Of a DNA stretch of 64,000 bases, positions 7,052 through 15,882 are shown piece after piece (the stretch's first letter is position 1; every line of letters starts with the position of its first letter). This stretch comes from Paenibacillus sp. BSR1-1 (GTDB lineage: Bacteria > Bacillota > Bacilli > Bacillales > Cytobacillaceae), in contig NZ_JAQMWQ010000003.1 in the NCBI RefSeq assembly GCF_030403775.1, positions 1 to 64,000 of the forward strand, read 5' to 3'. Under the pieces are notes generated by a model. That model saw nothing but the letters and a program-made list of their open reading frames with translations, was not told the origin of the DNA and did not search any database. The position numbers were made by a program, and so were the translations under genes.

Positions 7052-8308
7052 TTGTCTAACTCTTTGGATAGAACTTCTAATTCTCCTATAAAAGGAGATT
7101 CTAATGGAATTAAAAGATTGCTGCCTTTTTTAGGTCCTGCCTTTATTGCTGCTGTGGCATATATCGATCCAGGTAATTATGCAACAAACATTTCGGCAGG
7201 GTCTAAGTATGGATACACCTTATTATGGGTCATTTTAGTTTCTAATTTAATGGCTGTTTTGATTCAAACGATGTCTGCCAAGTTAGGGATTGCAACAGGT
7301 AAAAACCTCCCTGAAGTTTGCCGAGAAAAATTTTCAAAGAAGACTTCCATACTTTTATGGATACAAGCTGAACTTGTCGTTATGGCAACAGATCTGGCAG
7401 AATTTATTGGTGCATCGCTTGGAATCTATTTGCTCTTTGGTATCCCACTTGTTTTCGCTGCTATTATTGCAGCCATTGGTTCTTTCGTCATTTTGGAGAT
7501 TCAAAGGCGAGGAATGCGTCCGTTAGAAGCTGTTATTACAGCTATGATTTTTATTGTTGTAATTGTTTTTGGGGTTCAAGTTTTCTATTCAGCACCAGAT
7601 GCAGCGGCAATTCTCTCTGGTCTTTTCACGCTCAAATTTCAGGATGTTGATAGCGTTTTATTAGGGGCTGGGATGCTGGGTGCAACAGTGATGCCACATG
7701 CCATTTATCTGCATTCTGCCTTAACACAAAATAGAATTGTCGGAGAAACTGAAGAAGAACGGAAAAAGATTTTTAAATATGAGTTTGTAGATGTCATTAT
7801 TGCGATGATTATTGCAGGTGGTATAAACGCAAGTATGTTAATCGTCTCAGCGGCATTATTTAATAAAAACGGACTTAATGTAAGTGATTTAGAAGTTGCT
7901 TTTAATGAATTTGGAAAAATACTTGGACCCTTTGCGGCAATATGTTTTGGAATTGGATTGTTATCCGCAGGATTATCAAGTTCTTCAGTTGGTACTATGT
8001 CAGGTGACATCATTATGCAAGGCTTTATTAAACGACACATACCTATTTATTTGAGACGATTTATAACAATGATACCGCCGTTAGGAATAATTCTAATGGG
8101 AATTAATCCTTCTAAAGCTCTTGTTATAAGCCAAGTCGTTCTCTCTTTTGGAATTGCTTTTGCTTTAATACCTTTAATAATGTTTACAAGTAACAAAAAA
8201 CTAATGGGAAACCTTGTTAACCATTTAGTAACTTCGATCTGTGCGTGGATAATTGCCGTACTTATTATAAGCCTTAATTTATTTTTGTTATATCATACTT
8301 TTTATTAA
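7052..8308 (+). CDS. mntH: Nramp family divalent metal transporter (MntH-like)
   Basis: The 418-aa product has about 11 membrane segments. It carries the Nramp metal-site motifs DPGN (in AAVAYIDPGNYATNI, segment 1) and MPH (VMPHAIYLHS, segment 6), the pair expected for Mn2+/Fe2+ transport coupled to protons. It has full family length. The start is TTG at 7052, given by AAGGAGG (7032-7038) at normal distance; no ATG is suitably placed. It is transcribed alone after a long leader and is followed by repeat copy J. MntR or Fur control is possible but I see no clear operator. Confidence 0.9.
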   Translation: MSNSLDRTSNSPIKGDSNGIKRLLPFLGPAFIAAVAYIDPGNYATNISAGSKYGYTLLWVILVSNLMAVLIQTMSAKLGIATGKNLPEVCREKFSKKTSILLWIQAELVVMATDLAEFIGASLGIYLLFGIPLVFAAIIAAIGSFVILEIQRRGMRPLEAVITAMIFIVVIVFGVQVFYSAPDAAAILSGLFTLKFQDVDSVLLGAGMLGATVMPHAIYLHSALTQNRIVGETEEERKKIFKYEFVDVIIAMIIAGGINASMLIVSAALFNKNGLNVSDLEVAFNEFGKILGPFAAICFGIGLLSAGLSSSSVGTMSGDIIMQGFIKRHIPIYLRRFITMIPPLGIILMGINPSKALVISQVVLSFGIAFALIPLIMFTSNKKLMGNLVNHLVTSICAWIIAVLIISLNLFLLYHTFY

Positions 8309-8337
8309 CTAATGAACGTTTTTAACGCCTATATATT

Positions 8338-8435
8338 CTTTTTAAGCTTACGGGTCAAGAGTTGACGATTCAGCTGCCAAAAATTCTTGGTGGCTGTTTC
8401 TTATTCAGCTAACGTAGCAGGTTAGCTCAAGAAGA
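8338..8435 (+). repeat. Dispersed ~100-bp element, copy J (full)
   Basis: TTTAAGCTTACGGGTCAAGAG (left), core CAGCTGCCAA-aaattc-TTGGTGGCTG (8371-8396), T-tract, then GCTAACGTAGCAGGTTAGCTC and AAGAAG. It lies 30 nt after the mntH stop and probably terminates it. Confidence 0.85.
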
Positions 8436-8543
8436 AACAGCAGTTTTTGAAGCCTTAATGGGTTGGAGTAAAAAAATATAGAGAAACTAATTGGATAAAT
8501 TAACATGTGTTACAAATAATATTTTGAGGAAAGGGGCATAAAA

Positions 8544-8929
8544 ATGATTCCTTCATTAATTCAAATAGGATTGGTTTTAATATCAGGGGCTTCACTATTT
8601 TTTTTTACCTAATAAGTCAGTTTATAAATATTTATCTGTTACAACCTTTACATCCGTACTGTATTAAGTGTATGTGCTTTATCAATCCCATATAAATTTT
8701 GGGTAGTTAAGGGGAACAAGACAACAACAATACTTACTGATTTATGTTATGTATTCGGTTCCTTCTTGCAGGAACACTGTGGATTTTTCATTTAACCTTT
8801 GGAAAATTTCAGCGATATGTTGCAATAAATCTTTTAATGGATATGCTTTTTGCATTTCCTCTTAACTATCTATTTCAAAAATTAAAGGTATATAAGTTAG
8901 TTAATTGGAAAAATAAACATATTTTATAA
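8544..8929 (+). pseudogene. Frameshifted membrane-protein gene
   Basis: The start is convincing (GAGGAAAGGGG before ATG 8544) and reads MIPSLIQIGLVLISGASLFFF, then stops. Joining the frames restores a continuous protein: NKSVYKYLSVTTFTSVL, then LSVCALSIPYKFWVVKGNK..., then AGTLWIFHLTFGKFQRYV...FAFPLNYLFQKLKVYK. At least three frameshifts are needed (about 8605, 8665 and 8770). The restored product, about 125 aa, would have four membrane segments. Part of the same upstream region is repeated at 30.7 kb next to another dispersed element. Confidence 0.65.
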
Positions 8930-9054
8930 AACATATTTCAGTTTTTCTTTCATAATTTTTGGATTCCAATTACTTTTAGAAAAGTGTGTTCCGTAATTAT
9001 AAAAGATGATTTTTATTTTTAGGACGCAGGGCTAGGTTCTCTTCTTCTTCTGGT

Positions 9055-9126
9055 ACGGGGCGATTGTTCAATAAGAACCGTCGCTTTTCTTGTTCCGCTA
9101 ATGTGGTAGGTTAGTGAATAAAGAAA
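9055..9126 (+). repeat. Dispersed element, copy K (core plus right arm)
   Basis: A GCGA...TCGC hairpin (9060-9084) is followed by a T-tract and CCGCTAATGTGGTAGGTTAG then GAATAAAGAAATGG. The left arm is replaced by unrelated sequence. Confidence 0.65.
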
Positions 9127-9202
9127 TGGTAAAAGGATGTAAAAAGAGGCGGAATAAGGTAATAAAGTTTAATATGTTAAAGTGAAAGTAGGAGATGGTG
9201 AT

Positions 9203-9541
9203 ATGTCAGAAGATGAATTATTTTCAAATAAGGCATCTGATGTTTATGAAATATATTCAAAAATACTCGATTTATTGAAAACAATTGGACCTTTTGAAAT
9301 TGAGTTTAAAAAGACTTCTATACATCTTTTAAGTAAATCTTCCTTTGGAGGAGTTCATCCAAAAAAGAAATGGTTAGATTTTAATTTAGTAACAAACCAT
9401 CAAATTGAACACGAGAATATTACTAAAATTGAACAAGTTTCAAAAAACAGATTTCACAATAACTTTAGATTTCATAGTGAAGACGAACTAAATCAAGAGT
9501 TTTTAGTTCTTTTAAAAGAATCATATCAATTAATGAGTTAG
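9203..9541 (+). CDS. DUF5655 domain protein
   Basis: The 112-aa product contains IGPFEIEFKKTSIHLLSKSSFGGVHPKKKWLDFNL and KIEQVSKNRFHNNFRF...ELLKESYQL, the conserved run of DUF5655. That family is associated with a predicted nucleic-acid-related or transporter role, not demonstrated. ATG 9203 is preferred over GTG 9182 because AGGAG (9190-9194) is 8 nt ahead of it. It is a single gene after repeat copy K. Confidence 0.7.
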   Translation: MSEDELFSNKASDVYEIYSKILDLLKTIGPFEIEFKKTSIHLLSKSSFGGVHPKKKWLDFNLVTNHQIEHENITKIEQVSKNRFHNNFRFHSEDELNQEFLVLLKESYQLMS

Positions 9542-9776
9542 TTAGAGAAAGGATATTTATTACCAATGAACAGCATTTTCTTAGGAATTATATCTGTATG
9601 GTTGGACAAGAGACCTTTAAATTAAAATGTTTCCTTTCTTCTGACAAACAATTAAATATCGAAAACAATCCGTTCAATCATCTTTTTGTATAGAAAAACT
9701 TATTAAGAAACATGCACTAGAAAAAATATAAATCATATATAGGTGATATCCCGTTTGAATGCTTGAGGAGGATATT

Positions 9777-10874
9777 ATGAAACCTATGTTACCTAGTGAA
9801 AAATATTTCGGTAATTTAGAACTAGTTTATGCATTTTATGGGGCTATGCCTACAGGTGTTACTGTTTCAGAAACCGGTCGTATTTTCACTTGCTTTCCGA
9901 AATGGGGAGACGATGTTAAATTTACGGTGGCGGAAATTGTTGAGGATAAATTGCAGCCTTATCCTAATTTACAAACCAATTTGGTTAATCCCGAGAATAT
10001 CAGAATGACTTTCATCAGTGTCCAAAGTGTAGTAGCTGATGGAAGGGGAACGCTTTGGATATTAGATACAGCCGCACCTAATTTTTCTAAACCTATTAAA
10101 GGAGGGGCAAAATTAGTCGCTGTTGATTTAGAAACCAATACAATAAGAAAAGTATATACCTTTACAGAAAATGTTGTCCTGCCTACAACTTATCTGAATG
10201 ATGTCCGTTTTGATTTTCGTGTTGGAAAAGCAGGTTATGCCTATATAACAGATTCTTCTTCAAGAGGACCAGGAGCTATTATCGTCGTAGATTTATCAAA
10301 TGGAAACGCGTTTAGACGGTTAAATGGGGCAAATTCTACTTCACCCGATCCCTATTTTTTACCGAAAGTAGAAGGTCAAATTTTAATGAATCGAAACAAA
10401 GATGGTTCAACTTCTCCATTTAGATTGGCGTCTGATAGTCTTGCAATTTCTCCCGATGGAAAGAAATTATATTTTGCTCCACTAACAAGTCGTCATTTGT
10501 TTTCGATCTCAACAGAAGCCCTTAGAGACAGAACGATACCAGACATGGATTTAGCTTATCATGTGGAGTATTGGGGAGAAAAAGGTGCGTCTGATGGAAT
10601 GATCACCGATGCAAAGGGAACTGTTTATGCTGGAGATTATGAAAACAACAGTATCCGTAAGATATTGCCTAATGGCATAATGGAAACTATCGCACATGAT
10701 TCGAGAATTTTGTGGCCGGATACTTTTTCAATTGGTCCGGATCAATATTTGTATGTCATAGTGAACCAATTACATCGACAGCCTAGATTTCATTATGGAA
10801 AAGACTTACGACAGAAACCTTATAGTTTGCTTCGTATCAAAATTGATGAATTTCCTGCTCCGACCTTTTCATAA
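9777..10874 (+). CDS. Major royal jelly protein / yellow-type beta-propeller
   Basis: The product is 365 aa with no signal peptide. Blocks such as GVTVSETGRIFTCFPKWGD, VVADGRGTLWILDT, YLNDVRFDF, YITDSS.GPGAIIVVDL, LAISPDGKKLYFAPLTSRHLF and SDGMITDAKGTVYAGDYENNSI are those of the MRJP/yellow family (SMP-30-like six-bladed propeller). Bacterial members are usually annotated as gluconolactonase-like; the substrate is unknown. ATG 9777 is chosen for its GAGGAGG; an ATG at 9759 lacks one. It converges on the spore-coat operon, with a shared terminator at 10984-11015. Confidence 0.8.
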   Translation: MKPMLPSEKYFGNLELVYAFYGAMPTGVTVSETGRIFTCFPKWGDDVKFTVAEIVEDKLQPYPNLQTNLVNPENIRMTFISVQSVVADGRGTLWILDTAAPNFSKPIKGGAKLVAVDLETNTIRKVYTFTENVVLPTTYLNDVRFDFRVGKAGYAYITDSSSRGPGAIIVVDLSNGNAFRRLNGANSTSPDPYFLPKVEGQILMNRNKDGSTSPFRLASDSLAISPDGKKLYFAPLTSRHLFSISTEALRDRTIPDMDLAYHVEYWGEKGASDGMITDAKGTVYAGDYENNSIRKILPNGIMETIAHDSRILWPDTFSIGPDQYLYVIVNQLHRQPRFHYGKDLRQKPYSLLRIKIDEFPAPTFS

Positions 10875-10983
10875 TAAAAATAGTAAATTAATTGTTTTCA
10901 ATTATATAGTGTAAAACAAACTCGAGTAAGAAAGAAGTATTAACTTTATTTACTTCAGCCAAATAAACTCAAAATGGTTTAAA

Positions 10984-11015
10984 AGGAACAGTTTATTTGG
11001 TGTTAAACTGTTCCT
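10984..11015. terminator. Bidirectional terminator
   Basis: AGGAACAGTTTA-tttggtgt-TAAACTGTTCCT is a perfect 12-bp stem between the convergent propeller gene and the spore-coat operon. Confidence 0.75.
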
Positions 11016-11024
11016 AGAAATTTT

Positions 11025-11330
11025 CTATAATGTCGGTAAGTTTAATGCTGTATTGATATTATCTAAATCCAAACTGATCTGTTCGTTTGTATCCCAAGCA
11101 TGGTACCATCCATTTTCTACCATATATGCGGATATTTGTTCATGCATATCAATAGCTTCCACTAAATGGCGAGTGAGCATTTCTTTAATTTCCGGTGTTC
11201 CTGCCTCCGTAGCTGCCATGGCATAATTTCTAACTCCACTTTTAGCTGAAATGAGTAGATCCATTGCAACGACTTGATCAGATAGTCCATCCATGCCCGT
11301 TAAAGTTTCAATGATTGGATTCATGTTCAT
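11025..11330 (-). CDS. yraD: CotF/YraD-type spore coat protein
   Basis: The 101-aa product MNMNPIIETLTG...VVAMDLLISAKSGVRNYAMAATEAGTPEIKEMLTRHLVEAIDMHEQISAYMVENGWYHA has the ferritin-like helical pattern of the coat protein CotF C-terminal half and B. subtilis YraD/YraF. It is the last gene of the five-gene minus-strand cluster, 12 nt after the yraE-like gene. Proteins of this type are mother-cell-made coat or inner-spore components; exact location is not known. Confidence 0.75.
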   Translation of the reverse strand: MNMNPIIETLTGMDGLSDQVVAMDLLISAKSGVRNYAMAATEAGTPEIKEMLTRHLVEAIDMHEQISAYMVENGWYHAWDTNEQISLDLDNINTALNLPTL

Positions 11331-11342
11331 TCATCTCCTAAT

Positions 11343-11537
11343 TTACTGCTTAGCGTTGGAAAGGATAGAAGCATATTCTTGTAATTGTCTCGTAGATACA
11401 TCAATGTCTTGCTGCATAATATCTCTTAATAGCTGATCTGTAACTAACGCTTTCATCGTTTTGGATTTAGTTAAACAAGTGGTCTTAAATGCAGCCATCT
11501 CATGGACCTCAAGAACTTCATGTAAGGCGTAGTTCAT
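11343..11537 (-). CDS. yraE: YraE-type small spore coat protein
   Basis: The 64-aa product MNYALHEVLEVHEMAAFKTTCLTKSKTMKALVTDQLLRDIMQQDID... is the short partner of the CotF-like family: one half of the CotF fold, with the LHEVLEVHEM start typical of YraE/YraG. AGGAGG precedes the ATG. It lies 17 nt downstream of adhB and is transcribed with it. Confidence 0.72.
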   Translation of the reverse strand: MNYALHEVLEVHEMAAFKTTCLTKSKTMKALVTDQLLRDIMQQDIDVSTRQLQEYASILSNAKQ

Positions 11538-11554
11538 TTTTTATACCTCCTTCC

Positions 11555-12691
11555 TCAAGGTTTCAACACGACTTTTATACAATCATCCATTTTTGTGTCA
11601 AAAATTTCATAGCCACGCTTTGCTTCACTAAGTGGAAGTACATGACTTACGACATCTCCTGGATCAATTTTTCCGGTCGAAACCAATTCAAACATATATG
11701 GCATATAGTGGATGACAGGTGCTTGACCGGAGCGGATATTGACATTTCGCTGCATAATATCTCCAAGAGGGAAACCATTATATCTGCCGCCGTAAACGCC
11801 AGTAATTTGAATTGTCCCACTTTTACGCACTGCTTGTGAAGCTATAATAACCGCACTTAATGCTCCGCCATGAAGCTTCATTCCGCTTGCAAGGAACTCC
11901 ATATCAGTCATTTTACCGTCCATACCAACTGCATCAATGACAACATCAGCGCCGCCTTTGGTGATTTCCTTCAGGTAACTTCCTACATTCTCATGGTCCT
12001 CAAAGTTAACAATTTCTACTTTGTTGGTGCGCTTTGCGTGCTGCAGGCGATAATTGACATAATCAACGGCAATGACTCGCTTTGCCCCTTTTAACCAACA
12101 GAATTTTTGAGCAAAAAGACCAACCGGACCACAGCCAAGAACAATAACGGTATCTCCATCTTTAACGCCTGCATTGTCAACACTCCAAAAACCAGTAGTC
12201 ATCGCATCGGCAATAACTGCTAACTTTTCATCTGGTTCTTCACAAGTCTCTGGAATTTTGAAATGAGTAAAGTTGGCAAATGGGACTCTTAAATATTCAG
12301 CTTGCCCACCTGGATAGCCACCCGTCGTACCAGAATATCCGAAATAGGCACCCATATCACCATTATCATTAGAATTATCACATTGGCTTTCCAAATGGTT
12401 TTTACAGTATTGGCATTCACCGCATGCTATATTAAAGGGGATAATTACTCGATCTCCCTTTTTTAGCTTAGTCACACCTGGACCAACTTCTTCGACGATT
12501 CCCATTGGTTCATGGCCAATAACATAGTTTTCTTGCAGGTTAGGAATCATGCCATGAATTAAATGTAAATCAGAACCACATATAGCGGTACTGGTTATTT
12601 TAACAATCATGTCATCCGGTTTTTCAATCTTGGGATCTGGAACTTCTTTGACTACAACATTTTTAATACCTTGATACGTTACCGCCTTCAT
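11555..12691 (-). CDS. adhB: Zinc-dependent alcohol dehydrogenase AdhB
   Basis: The 378-aa product has the MDR zinc ADH signatures: CGSDLHLIHG with the catalytic Cys, GHEPMGIVEEVG with the catalytic His, the structural zinc cluster CGECQYCKNHLESQC, and the Rossmann motif VIVLGCGPVGLFAQ. It belongs to the formaldehyde-dehydrogenase-like branch and most likely uses NAD. Its length and its position between CotF-like genes match B. subtilis adhB. GGAGGCTGTAACC precedes the ATG. The link to sporulation comes from gene order; the physiological alcohol or aldehyde is unknown. Confidence 0.88.
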   Translation of the reverse strand: MKAVTYQGIKNVVVKEVPDPKIEKPDDMIVKITSTAICGSDLHLIHGMIPNLQENYVIGHEPMGIVEEVGPGVTKLKKGDRVIIPFNIACGECQYCKNHLESQCDNSNDNGDMGAYFGYSGTTGGYPGGQAEYLRVPFANFTHFKIPETCEEPDEKLAVIADAMTTGFWSVDNAGVKDGDTVIVLGCGPVGLFAQKFCWLKGAKRVIAVDYVNYRLQHAKRTNKVEIVNFEDHENVGSYLKEITKGGADVVIDAVGMDGKMTDMEFLASGMKLHGGALSAVIIASQAVRKSGTIQITGVYGGRYNGFPLGDIMQRNVNIRSGQAPVIHYMPYMFELVSTGKIDPGDVVSHVLPLSEAKRGYEIFDTKMDDCIKVVLKP

Positions 12692-12709
12692 TGGTTACAG
12701 CCTCCAGTG

Positions 12710-13078
12710 TTAGTGTTCATCAGGTGTCCGGTCGAACATACCTTTTCTATTGGTCTCAACAGGAAATAGATTCATTTTGCCAATCATCAAAGTATTGTTG
12801 GCAGAGAGTTGGTCTAATTGATATTGTTCATTTAATTCGTATGGATGGAACCATTTTTTACTAATCATTAATTCTGTAATTTCTTGGTGCATGGCAATCC
12901 CTTGCATTAGCTGGTTTCGTAAGAGGGTTCTAACATCAGGTGATGCGGACTCCGTTAATGCAACCGCAATATTGCGCACACCTTCTTTGGCACGAAGAAG
13001 TAAATCCATCGCAAATGTGGTATCTGCTAGCTCTGGTACGTGTAGCGAGTTTATAGGGTCTAAATAGTCATTGTTCAA
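12710..13078 (-). CDS. yraF: YraF-type spore coat protein
   Basis: The 122-aa product contains [65 protein letters not shown], a paralogue of the yraD-like protein encoded downstream (same DLL..AKEGVRN and MHQEI blocks). It has the same length as B. subtilis YraF. It lies 18 nt ahead of adhB. The C-terminal tail is specific to this copy. Confidence 0.75.
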   Translation of the reverse strand: MNNDYLDPINSLHVPELADTTFAMDLLLRAKEGVRNIAVALTESASPDVRTLLRNQLMQGIAMHQEITELMISKKWFHPYELNEQYQLDQLSANNTLMIGKMNLFPVETNRKGMFDRTPDEH

Positions 13079-13094
13079 TGAATTTGCCTTCCTT

Positions 13095-13340
13095 TCAATT
13101 TATTATTGGTGTTGGCCGGTTTTGAGGAACAGGCGCTTCAAAAGGTGCACGTTGATAAACTGCCTGTAATTCCCCAAGTGCTTGCATGGATTGTTCGACA
13201 TCTTTTTGCATTAATGCTCTCAAATCATGGTCAAATACCAGTCCTTGCATTAGTTTTGATTTCGCTAAGCAAAGGGTTTTAAAATTAATAACTTCATGTA
13301 GATCCAATGACTCATGATCAGCTAATTTTTGAATATCCAT
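13095..13340 (-). CDS. yraG: YraG-type small spore coat protein
   Basis: The 81-aa product [58 protein letters not shown] is the paralogue of the yraE-like protein. It is the first gene of the cluster, with AAGGAGGG 8 nt before its ATG, so the operon promoter should lie in 13341-13480. I could not assign a convincing SigG or SigK promoter there. Confidence 0.72.
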   Translation of the reverse strand: MDIQKLADHESLDLHEVINFKTLCLAKSKLMQGLVFDHDLRALMQKDVEQSMQALGELQAVYQRAPFEAPVPQNRPTPIIN

Positions 13341-13487
13341 TTCTAATTACCCTCCTTATTCGTTAGTACAATCCATTGTATTGTTCCAAAAATAGGAGGG
13401 AAGCATTCTTAAAATTTTTTTATAATTGGTTAATTATCTTTAATGGTTGGAATATTCATAAAGTGGGGGAAAATCATTTATTGTGAT

Positions 13488-13530
13488 GGCTGAGGATGAT
13501 TGCTGCAACGGTCTTTTTTCTTGTAGCTAA
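13488..13530 (+). repeat. Dispersed element, copy L (decayed core)
   Basis: GAGGATGATTGCTGCAACGG then TCTTTTTTCTTGTAGCTAA resembles core plus start of the right arm, with a weakened stem and both ends lost. It lies upstream of the spore-coat operon. Confidence 0.5.
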
Positions 13531-13536
13531 AAAAAT

Positions 13537-13562
13537 GTTCAACCAGAAATATCTGGTTGAAC
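13537..13562 (-). terminator. Terminator of the minus-strand membrane gene
   Basis: GTTCAACCAGA-aata-TCTGGTTGAAC is a perfect 11-bp stem; read on the minus strand it is followed by a T-run, so it would end the gene at 13625-14113. Confidence 0.75.
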
Positions 13563-13624
13563 TTATAATATGAAAGGAAGAAGTGCCTCATCCTTTTTAC
13601 TTTTATTGTATTAAGAACATCCAT

Positions 13625-14113
13625 CTAAGAAAAATCGTATTTATTATTGAAGAGACGTCTTATAACAGACATTGAAAATCTGACCAATAAAAAGGAAAAA
13701 GAAAGCGAATAAAAAGTGTTTTTCCAATTCCACCCCTTTTTATATTTAACAAGACGTGTATTTTTTTCTAGCCATAGCTCAGTAATAGTCATCGGTACAC
13801 TGAAATACAGAACTTTTAAAAGGCACTGAAGGATGCGGGAATCCTTAGTCAGTTGATTATAAAAGACACAAGAAATTGGGAAAAGTATGTAATCAAACAC
13901 CACACTTGTTTTAGCTTGTTTTGGAAATCGGGTGGGATATTTAACAAAACCTTTATTTACAACCAGTTTATCGACCAATGATGCATAATAACTTTTTATA
14001 AAGAAAACAAGGAGCCAGTCCTTTGCAAGTGGTTTTTTAATTAAGTAAATAAAGGAACTAATACCAAAGAAATAAAGCAATTTTATAAGGTTTTTTTCAA
14101 ATTTTCGACCCAT
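13625..14113 (-). CDS. CBO0543-like membrane protein
   Basis: The 162-aa product has four to five hydrophobic segments and the pattern LVVNKGFVKYPTRF, FDYILFPISCVFYNQ, ELWLEKNTRLVKYKKGWNWKNTFYSL. It clearly resembles the protein at 59946-60428 (LVVEKNLISYPYRLF, FEYFIYPGLC, YTKLIKYKKWTWYWS). I assign both to the CBO0543-type family with moderate confidence. ATG 14113 is chosen because GGAGG lies 8 nt upstream, inside the longer frame that starts at 14128. The function is unknown. Confidence 0.65.
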   Translation of the reverse strand: MGRKFEKNLIKLLYFFGISSFIYLIKKPLAKDWLLVFFIKSYYASLVDKLVVNKGFVKYPTRFPKQAKTSVVFDYILFPISCVFYNQLTKDSRILQCLLKVLYFSVPMTITELWLEKNTRLVKYKKGWNWKNTFYSLSFSFLLVRFSMSVIRRLFNNKYDFS

Positions 14114-14189
14114 GTTTAGCGCCTCCATTAGATAGGTTATCTCTGATGCAGGTGGTTATACTTAGGACATTCGAAAATTAGATAAGTAA

Positions 14190-14525
14190 GATGCCTTAAT
14201 CCATTCAGACCAAGGGGCTCACTATACCCACCCTGATTCCCAAAAACTCGTCAAGAAACTAGGGTTAAACCAGTCTATGTCTAGACGAGGGAATTGTTGG
14301 GACAATGTCCCGATAGAATCATTCTTTGGTCACCTAAAAGACGAGGCCAATATAAAGTCATGTAAAACTTTAGATGAACTAAGACGTGAAATAGACAAAT
14401 ATATTACTTACTTTAACCATCATAAATATCAATGGAACCTAAAAAAGATGAACCCTGTTCAATACAGAGACCATCTTCTTGAATCTGCCTAGGCTTTTTT
14501 AAAAATGTCCTTTACAAGGGGTACA
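14190..14525 (+). mobile_element. IS3-family (IS150-like) 3' remnant
   Basis: Only the C-terminal part of orfB survives: IHSDQGAHYTHPDSQKLVKKL, SMSRRGNCWDNVPIESFFGHLK and KYITYFNHHKYQW, i.e. the second Asp and the Glu region of the DDE integrase core, ending at 14492. A stop immediately upstream and the absence of orfA show it is a fragment. TGTCCTTTACAAGGGGTACA (14506-14525) is the likely right terminal repeat. The element is dead. Confidence 0.8.
14277..14492 (+). pseudogene. Truncated IS3-family transposase OrfB
   Basis: This is the open part (71 aa) of the transposase remnant. It includes RRGNCWDNVPIESFFGHLK with the catalytic Glu of the DDE triad (E in IESFFG) and the conserved YNHHKYQWNLKKMNPVQYR tail. 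It has no start codon with a ribosome-binding site. Confidence 0.75.
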
Positions 14526-14553
14526 TTTTAACTTTTGGTAGTTTTATTTTTCT

Positions 14554-15561
14554 TTAGTCTTGAGCAAGCTTATCCCTATTTAGTGCAACAGGAGGTTTCT
14601 CCATCCACTCATTTTTTATCATAAAGGTTTTTATATTTTCTTCATATTGATACACATCTGCAATTATCTTTGCATATGTAGTTTTTAAATCTTTTCGAAT
14701 ACTTACTGCTGCACTATACCCATAACTGGCGATACCATCACGATTAAGTTGGTCTAATAGATAAGATATTAATTTTTCTGAAAAAGGAGATGTTTTACCA
14801 TCCAAAACATTCGTATCCCAAGTCATTGAAATAGGCAAATCATTTTGAACTAAAATATCACCTAATTTGTCTATAATCTTTAAAGATAATTCTTTTCCTG
14901 TTTGCAATAAACTCATTAATTCCTGATTAGATGTAGATTGTATAAATCCTATTAATAAGTTTTTACCAATATAATTCATAAAAACATTTTTGTGTAGCTC
15001 ATTTGCTTCTCTTGCCGTTAATTCTCTATTATCATTAAAGAAGTTACCCAAAAATCCTTTATCTGCAATTGGCTTTGTTTCATGAGTGGAGGTAATTGAA
15101 GGAGGTCTTACAAATACTCCCTTTTCCAATAGAATAGTTGTCGTACGTTCAAATAAACTTGAAAAGTTTTTTAATTGTTCGTGGAAAAAATTGCGAATAT
15201 CCTCCCTTACTGAATCGGATAGTGCCATACTTGTTAAGGACATTCCAATTTTAGACATATTATTTAAATAAAATAATATAAAAACATCAGTATACATCTT
15301 AGGGGCATTTGGGTTTAAATCATCTTTAATGTTAAAGCCATTGGGGATTGGATAGTTTTCACTTCGTAGAACAGATTCAAAAAATTGTACAGCAGATTTA
15401 GAAATAGAACCCGCCACACTACAAAGGGATTTAACTTCTTCTAGTTCTGTTGTTAAGGTCAGATACTCCAAAACAACATTTGACATACTATTATTCATAA
15501 ACTGTTCCCAACAGTGTGCTAACTCACCCGCAGTTAACTTTGCAGCCTTTTTATAATCCAT
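14554..15561 (-). CDS. DUF3231 family protein (tandem domain)
   Basis: The 335-aa product consists of two DUF3231-type halves (about 1-165 and 190-325). Each ends in a similar block: ILLEKGVFVRPPSI and FMIKNEWMEKPPVA. Conserved features are LTAGELAHCWEQFMNN, NLNPNAPKMYTD-type segments and the SFSEKL/PFSEKLISYLL motif. The function of the family is unknown; ferritin-like helical bundles and abundance in spore formers suggest a spore-associated role. AAAGGGATTG precedes the ATG. A homologue with the same architecture is at 58779-59747. Confidence 0.82.
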   Translation of the reverse strand: MDYKKAAKLTAGELAHCWEQFMNNSMSNVVLEYLTLTTELEEVKSLCSVAGSISKSAVQFFESVLRSENYPIPNGFNIKDDLNPNAPKMYTDVFILFYLNNMSKIGMSLTSMALSDSVREDIRNFFHEQLKNFSSLFERTTTILLEKGVFVRPPSITSTHETKPIADKGFLGNFFNDNRELTAREANELHKNVFMNYIGKNLLIGFIQSTSNQELMSLLQTGKELSLKIIDKLGDILVQNDLPISMTWDTNVLDGKTSPFSEKLISYLLDQLNRDGIASYGYSAAVSIRKDLKTTYAKIIADVYQYEENIKTFMIKNEWMEKPPVALNRDKLAQD

Positions 15562-15717
15562 ATAATCAATCCCTTTTTAAGATTAATTTTATATTCTATA
15601 ACAAGTATCTGGTATTTTTTTATCATTTATGTAATATTGCATGGAAAATTAATAATTTTTTGGTTTGACAAGGGAGATATCATAACTAAGTGGGCCTTTA
15701 AAAAAGTTTGAGAAATA

Positions 15718-15822
15718 TTGTACTTAAACTATCGGGACTATCGGGTGCAAGAGTTAAAGAAGGTGATCGCTACGGCGGTCTTTTTGCTTTTTGTGCTAAC
15801 GAGGCAGCTTAGTGTAAGAAGG
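15718..15822 (+). repeat. Dispersed ~100-bp element, copy M (full)
   Basis: TTGTACTTAAACTATCGGG then a partly duplicated ACTATCGGGTGC (left), core GATCGC-tacg-GCGGTC (15765-15780), T-tract, then GCTAACGAGGCAGCTTAGTG and TAAGAAGG. Confidence 0.85.
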
Positions 15823-15882
15823 GATATTAATGTTTTTAGACGAATATTGTATTTTAGATACATATTGAAAGGGTGAAGGCGT

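Noticed and set aside
8744..8929. Independent 61-aa gene
   Set aside because: It is the last third of a frameshifted gene that begins at 8544; joining frames gives a continuous membrane protein.
13341..13480. A SigG or SigK promoter for the coat operon
   Set aside because: Several partial matches exist (GAATG, GAATA, CATTA-type boxes) but none with proper spacing; not strong enough to annotate.
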